Below are positions 58,470 through 64,000 of a DNA stretch of 64,000 nt, in pieces (within the stretch, counting starts at the first letter, position 1; the number at the start of each line of letters is the position of its first letter). Below the pieces are notes generated by a model, which made no database searches, had not been told where the DNA came from, and saw only the letters and a program-made list of their open reading frames with translations. The position numbers and the translations under genes are program-made. This stretch comes from Homalodisca vitripennis (taxonomy: Eukaryota > Arthropoda > Insecta > Hemiptera > Cicadellidae): contig NW_025776228.1 in the NCBI RefSeq assembly GCF_021130785.1, positions 163,796 to 227,795 on the forward strand, written 5' to 3'.

Positions 58470-58740
58470 TGAATTAGCACCCCCTGGACATAGCACCCCC
58501 CCGCTTCTGACGTCATTTTGACGTCACGAAAGGGGGTGCTAAATCAGCACAGTGGCCGTGTCCAGGCCCTGAATAAGCACCCCTTCGAATACGGGGGTCC
58601 TAATTCAGCGCCTTTACCGTGTTCATGTGTGCTGATTTAGCACCCCCTTCGAATAGGGGGGTCCTAATTCAGCGCCTTGACCATGCTCATGTGCTGATTT
58701 AGCACCCCCATGAATCTGGAGGGTGCTAAATCAGCGCCTA
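58470..58740. repeat. Array of palindromic hairpin units, about 62 bp period
   Basis: Four units each form a stem of the type GCTGATTTAGCACCCC / GGGGTGCTAAATCAGC with a short loop. Unit 4 (58,693-58,735) has 15 of 15 perfect pairs around a 13-base loop. Unit 3 is 58,631-58,672 and unit 2 is 58,570-58,607, both with loop TTCGAATA and a diverged right arm (GGTCCTAATTCAGC). Unit 1 (58,470-58,549) has a longer loop with two TGACGTCA octamers. Spacers contain TTTACCGTGTTCATGT, TTGACCATGCTCATGT and TATACCTTATTGATG. It is far more GC-rich than the surroundings and lies upstream of the receptor exons, in an intron or 5' flank. Origin unknown. Confidence 0.9.
58508..58526. promoter_or_regulatory. Two TGACGTCA (CRE/ATF) octamers, 3 bp apart
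   Basis: TGACGTCA at 58,508-58,515 and again at 58,519-58,526, separated by TTT. Each is the full palindromic cAMP-response-element sequence; together they form the inner part of hairpin unit 1. Whether they bind CREB/ATF proteins or are merely the palindrome of a transposon end is not known. Confidence 0.45.
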
Positions 58741-58835
58741 TACCTTATTGATGAGATGAATAATTACCCCAACGGAATAGAATAATAAACGTTTTAAACC
58801 ATATTGCGATTTACTTTTTCAATAAAATAAAATAT

Positions 58836-58856
58836 ATATACTATTATATATATATT

Positions 58857-58888
<32 letters not shown>

Positions 58889-58918
58889 TTTTATATATAT
58901 ATATATATATATGTATAT
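58836..58918. repeat. AT simple repeat (TA)n/(TTA)n
   Basis: Compound TA and TTA repeats, about 80 bases, just beyond the hairpin array. Confidence 0.95.
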
Positions 58919-60930
58919 AATAATGTAAATATATTGCAATGAGTATATTTACTGCATTTCTGTGGTTTACTTAATATTTCAAAAAGCAAAAAGTTCATTG
59001 CCAATTGTAAAAATACTATTCATCAAATATACTTAAGTAAAAAACTAGGTTCTAGGCATTCAAATACAGGTTTATTTTAAAGCAAAATTAATTTGAAACC
59101 ATGGTACGAAAAACGCAGAGGAATTGATATTGCGTAAATCCGGCATGTGTAATAAATATACATGGTCAGAGATTATATCAACCTATTAACCACTTTAAAA
59201 ACCATTATTTATTTATTTATTTTAATTTTTAGAATACCAATCAAAAGCGAAAAAATTTTAGAACCGTGAAATTGTAATTTTGCGATGACTAAGAGCCAAT
59301 TATTTTTAAGGACGCATCATAAACTGAATTATACTATTTAAACTGAATAATATAATAATTCAAACACACTTGACAAACAACTTAAATATTATTTTATATC
59401 TACAAGAATCAATATCATTCAGTTATATCCATATCAGTTAGTTCAACTATAATTTAAAAAAAAACACCGCTGAAAACAATGTTAAAGCAGGTAGCAATAA
59501 ATAAACTACTACCATATTTTCAAAAAGCGTTATTGCTTAGGTCAAACAATACATTTATATACTGAGTATTATGGATCTACATTGCTTCATTTCCCCTCTG
59601 TCGGTTAGTGTGCGTTTTTTTTTGTTGTTGTTAAAATGGAATATCTTAAAACAATAAATTTAAATCATACCAAGTCTTGGTCAAAATTTTATGGCGGCTA
59701 AAAATATATTATGATGTTATCTTTAATACATTCAAAATAGTGGGCTATTAAAGTATTTTACCTTTTAACTTCTTAAAAATCTGAATTTTTCTAAAATATT
59801 GCAAGAAAATGAATTTGAGAGGGTTCTATCACAAATCTAATGACCAAAATATATAAAATATAATATGCACAGATTTTTTAACTGTAACAAAACACTGTCT
59901 ACATTGAGGTTCTCAGCGAGTAGGTCACAATACAAAAATCGAGTAAACGGAACCTCCAGTATATCTTATGCCAAATTGTGCTCACATTTAAAGTACAGGA
60001 AATACATTAATATCTGTTTTCCAAGCAAATTTTTTATCTAATAAATTAAAAGTACTAGAGATATTGCAAATTTAATAACAATGAACGCCTTTTGAACAAT
60101 GAAGGACAAAAAACAAACGTCTTAATTAACAATAATAAACTGTTTTTATTTATCATGAAGCTTAAATATATTCACAATAAATGTTAAAAACTAAATAAAG
60201 TGACTAGGTTATCTGTTGGTATTTAAGAATAATAAACAACAAGAAAAATCGTATAGTAATATTCAGACAATAATACTTTTTATAGATGACAAAATCAAAG
60301 ATAAGCGGTTTTTATTGGAAATACATCTGATTGTCGCTTGACTAAATTTTCGTAAATAAATATGGCCTAAAACTGCATATATTTAAATAAATTCATTAAA
60401 CATCAAATATATGATTCTATTCTATCCTTAGATAGGCCTGAAACATGTATTTCAAATATTTTGCCTATGACAAAATAAAAAAATAAGGATAAGATACACT
60501 TAAAGCTGCTGTTAATTTATTTTCACAAACCGTGTTTTTTCACAGTAAAGATGCTCTTAATGAGTTATTTATTATTAATTTGAAATAGTATTTGAGGAAT
60601 TAGATTTGTGATACAATCCACGATCTATTTATTCTTGTATACCTGCTGGATTTTACGACGTTCAAAGTTAATCAGATTTAATGGCCGCCATTTCTAAAGG
60701 TATTAATGAATATTTTTTACAACTGGCCTTATTACCACAAATTATATTTGATCCAAATTAGGTAGGATTTGTTTATTCATTTTAAGACATTAAAGCGAAT
60801 TTGTCTATAAAAAACACATACAGACTGATAGATAGGAAACTAAAGCACCAAAGATCTATGTCCATATTCTGAAATGCGTTTGCCATGACCTGAGCAGTTT
60901 GCGGTATATAGACTTGTCCTAAGAATTACA
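58919..60930. other. AT-rich DNA, no exon recognised
   Basis: This would be intron or 5' flank of the receptor gene if that gene continues to the right. I looked on the minus strand for further gustatory receptor blocks and found none. Confidence 0.4.
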
Positions 60931-60980
60931 GGACACTCTGTACATAAAATTATTATACAGAGTGTTCCACAACCTCTACC
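60931..60980. repeat. Short inverted repeat like two abutting transposon ends
   Basis: GGACACTCTGTACATAAAAT and TTATTATACAGAGTGTTCC face each other (arms ACACTCTGTA/TACAGAGTGT). Strings of the TACAGGGTG type are common termini of insect transposons and MITEs. The flanks on both sides look unrelated. Confidence 0.55.
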
Positions 60981-62693
60981 AATATTTTTCAGACATTATT
61001 CATGTAACCAACTAAAACTCAATAATTACTCAAATAGCCACAATTTTGAATTGTTTTTGCCTTTTTTTTACTTTACTATTTATGTTTGATGGATTGTTGT
61101 TTAGGTTAAAAATTTTGTATATACCTTTTTTAACCTTAAGGCCTAATTACATCCAAAATTTACATTTCTTACAAGCTTTATTTTCAAAATAGTGATTTCT
61201 AAAATATCTTTAAGCGTAAACATCTTAAAAGTGATATATGGTAAAAAAGGTCTCAATTATTGCACAATTTAATTAAAAATCCAACGATACCAAGTTTTAA
61301 AAATTGGTTGTGAAATAAGGGAGATAGTTTGTTTTTTAAAACCAATTACCAAACAATATCCGCCTTTATTATATGACAGCACTGAATGTGGGCTGCAACA
61401 ATCAGCTGTTTTGATTTTAGCTGCTCTAATCAGGCGATTTAACATTAACATTGCTGAACTTGTGGTCATAATATCCATTATTTTCTGAATATAGGTTTCT
61501 TTTGATTAAGACGTCAGAAAAAACACTCTAATACATGTTGATTACCTAGACCAAAAATTAAAAACAGTAGTTATTGTAGCTCTTTACTGTTGATCGCTTA
61601 ATATTTCTATTTTAATATTTTGTTTTTTAAATGGAAGACCTCAGACTTACTTCTGACCCTTAGCTTGTAATTTATACGGAGTTTGTTGATACGGTATTGA
61701 TTACGGTGGTAAACGTAGATGCTTAAATGTACCAGTAAAGATTACTATTTTTTGCAATTGTGAAGTTTGTTCTAACCGAGGGTTTCAAGATTTTGTTCTA
61801 CCCGGAAAGTAAAACATAAAAAAACATAAAAGTTTACTGTATAAAAAATGAAATATTACGCATTTTTGTATAGTACTTTTTATTATTAATGAAGTAATAT
61901 TCATGCGTCTATACATCTGTTGACTACCTAGTTTACAAATCAGTTATACAAATTATAACGAATTGAAAATTAGAGTGTAACAACATTTATGACACTTTCC
62001 GATATAAATAGCCTTAAAATAAAATTACAGCTAAGCTGAAGTGTAATTTTAAATTTTACTTTTTTTTAGACGCTTTAATTAAAGACTTCATTGAGATTTC
62101 ACTCTTCTTTTTACACTAATGTAAGAACGTTGATCCTTAAGTTTCACAACTTCCAGATACATGGAGTTAGAAGTGCACGTGTGACTAATGTAACACACAA
62201 TAGTTAAAGATTCTTTAAACTGCATACAAAAAGGCGATGACTTTCAGTTTTTGCTCATACATCATTACCGTGTTCTAGTTTATATTTTCTCTTTACTCGT
62301 GTAAAAGTATCCGTTGCCTAGAGAGTATAATATGCCACACCTAGGGCCTGTACACTCAAACATGGTTTGATTTCTTCTTATATTTTTTACGAAATTTATT
62401 CACTATACGTGATAAGTTCTGTATTAATATAGGAATAATAACTGAAGAATAACATCGATATTATTATCTCGACCACTCGATACGGCCAGATTAGTTTTGA
62501 ACAGTAGGGTCTGTAGTGCACGGACGGGTTTAGTTAGCTTCGTCAAAATACTATGTGGTGAAACCTACAGTCCTACAATCGATATTTGCAGGTTGATTTC
62601 ACTCTGGCAATGTTTCATATTTGGGTAGACGGCTGATATATAACGGCAACGATGTTAAGGCAAAAATACGGAGTTTCAAGTTTTTATAATGTT

Positions 62694-62740
62694 TACTAGC
62701 TGATACCCGCCCCTTCGTACGAAATTTTGTAGAATAACTG
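62694..62740 (-). mobile_element. Helitron-like 3' end
   Basis: On plus, ACTAGCTGATACCCGCCCCT followed by TCGTACGAAATTTT is the reverse complement of a Helitron-like 3' terminus: a small stem (CGAAGGGGCGGG region) then GTATCAGCTAG|T. The element would run to the right of 62,694 on the minus strand. Its 5' TC end was not identified. Confidence 0.5.
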
Positions 62741-63499
62741 GTACGTCATAGACATTTCCTTCATGTCTTTAAAAAAATGGTATACTACTGATGAAATAAA
62801 TTATGATCATTAGAAAAATATTCCAATTTTAATTTCAATGCAACATTCCATGATTTTTTTGAACTGATGTTCTAAAGTAATTACAAATTACGATCCCTCC
62901 TTTCCTATAGTACTGTAGGTAATAAAAGACTTATGATCCACATTTGAAAATAGGGTTACTCATAAAAGGAGCAACAAACCATATATGTGAGAATATTTTT
63001 CATGTAATAGTTGATAACACTTAATATGAAAGTCCCAATATGAATTCTATTATTCATTCTTCTCGTAATATGACACTAATTATCATTGATACCATTAAAA
63101 AAAGTAATATAATCCTTTACCAGAGGTATACATTATATCAAAATTAAATTCCAGAAACTAATACTTCGCTGTTAATAGCCGTGTGGCACATAATTTTATT
63201 CAGAATTAAATTTTCTGCAAGTTTCTTTGTAAAAATGTGGTCTTCAATGCCTATTTAAACAAAATAATTGTCCGTTAAACCTTAAAAAAGTGTTTTCAAA
63301 ATTATTTTATTTCTGTTTTTTGTAGTATAACACAAGAAAACTAAATGAGATACAGCTATGAGATGAACTTTATTCAATTTCTCATCTAAAAATCCGTTAG
63401 AAAAAGTTGCATTCGCCAATAAATATCTCTTCATAAACACGCGGCAAACCATCATTTGACCTCCTGCACACAATTTTTGGTGAAAATCTTCAATTGGCC

Positions 63500-63617
63500 A
63501 TAACCCAGTAAGGAAGCATTATCCGGACCCCATGTTTATATGAACTTTTTTTCTTTATTTTTTATAGTACAATCAGCTCAGAAAGTGCCGGTAACACTAA
63601 CCGAATCACCCTGTATA
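63500..63617. mobile_element. Repeat terminus 'GAATCACCCTGTATA' type
   Basis: The segment from 'TTATCCGGACCCCATG' (about 63,521) to 'AACCGAATCACCCTGTATA' (about 63,617) has the look of a high-copy insect repeat end, and its last bases (CACCCTGTATA) match the TATACAGAGTG end at about 60,955 in inverse orientation. The open frame at 63,282-63,473 on minus has no family motif. Confidence 0.4.
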
Positions 63618-64000
63618 TCTGCTAGAGGTAAGATGGACAGAAGTCGACCCAAACATTTGTTTTATATTAACTAGTTAGGAAGAAACCTTTGCGGATTAGT
63701 ATACTTTATCCGTAGCTACCAATTCCTCATCCATAAGTTTTTTTATCACAGTGTTAAGTTCATAAAATAATAATGTATCTTCAAGTTGTAGCCTCACGTG
63801 AAATATACCTTTCTTCCGACTCAGCCGGAAGGGATATTGTGTATTTGATGTTTCTATATATTCCATAATTATAAAAATAGTTAGGCTTGGTTTCTATAGA
63901 GGATATTTTACACGTAAGCAATAGTAAGACTTATGGGCGTAACCTTGAGATATTTTTTGTGAGTATCACGCCTAATAGTGCATAAGATAAAAAATTATAA

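Noticed and set aside
58470..58740. Hairpin array considered as a CRISPR array
   Set aside because: Units are palindromic, spacers are similar to each other rather than unique, and the DNA is animal nuclear sequence.
61269..61478. Minus-strand frame of 69 codons considered as an upstream gustatory receptor exon
   Set aside because: No Gr motif and not flanked by suitable splice sites in a matching phase.

Overview
This is nuclear DNA from an AT-rich arthropod genome, almost certainly an insect. Three lines of evidence support that. The minus strand carries three short spliced exons ending in the C-terminal TY-x5-QF motif of insect gustatory receptors. The transposon relics are of families common in insects (piggyBac, Jockey- and R1-type LINEs, Penelope-like GIY-YIG, BEL/Pao, Helitron-like). 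There is no compact prokaryotic gene layout. I cannot name the species or order.

Left part (1-25.7 kb) is a nest of repeats. Two arms (about 75-4,407 and 20,938-25,725) are inverted copies of one composite segment: an unclassified repeat (called family R here), the 3' half of a decayed piggyBac transposon ending at a TTAA, and the tail of a Penelope-like GIY-YIG endonuclease. Between the arms lie further partial R copies (7.06-8.81 kb, 10.56-15.26 kb, 16.18-16.92 kb). One of them is interrupted by a 4.1 kb Jockey-type LINE whose RT region is tandemly duplicated. An R1-type RT fragment lacking its palm core lies between two oppositely oriented R copies. A separate LINE endonuclease fragment (20.27-20.94 kb) abuts the right arm.

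Middle part (25.7-55 kb) is gene-poor and AT-rich. It holds a BEL/Pao integrase tail (27.6 kb), a longer decayed piggyBac with a recognisable 5' end and TTAA (29.1-31.04 kb), a tandem array of about 180 bp units (32.3-32.8 kb), a promoter-like cluster (33.0-33.1 kb), a small R copy (33.7 kb), three copies of another unclassified repeat (family G, at 45, 50.5 and 51.7 kb) and Helitron-like sequences (39.3 and 53.4-54.6 kb). Two weak exon candidates sit near 38 kb.

Right part (55-64 kb) holds the only convincing host gene: the last three coding exons of a gustatory receptor on the minus strand (58,110 to 55,869). Its upstream exons were not found. Just upstream of these exons, at 58,470-58,740, is a GC-rich array of palindromic hairpin units with two CRE-like octamers in the first one. 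This array is the least explained structure in the window. No tRNA, rRNA or CRISPR array was recognised, and no intact transposase or RT is present.
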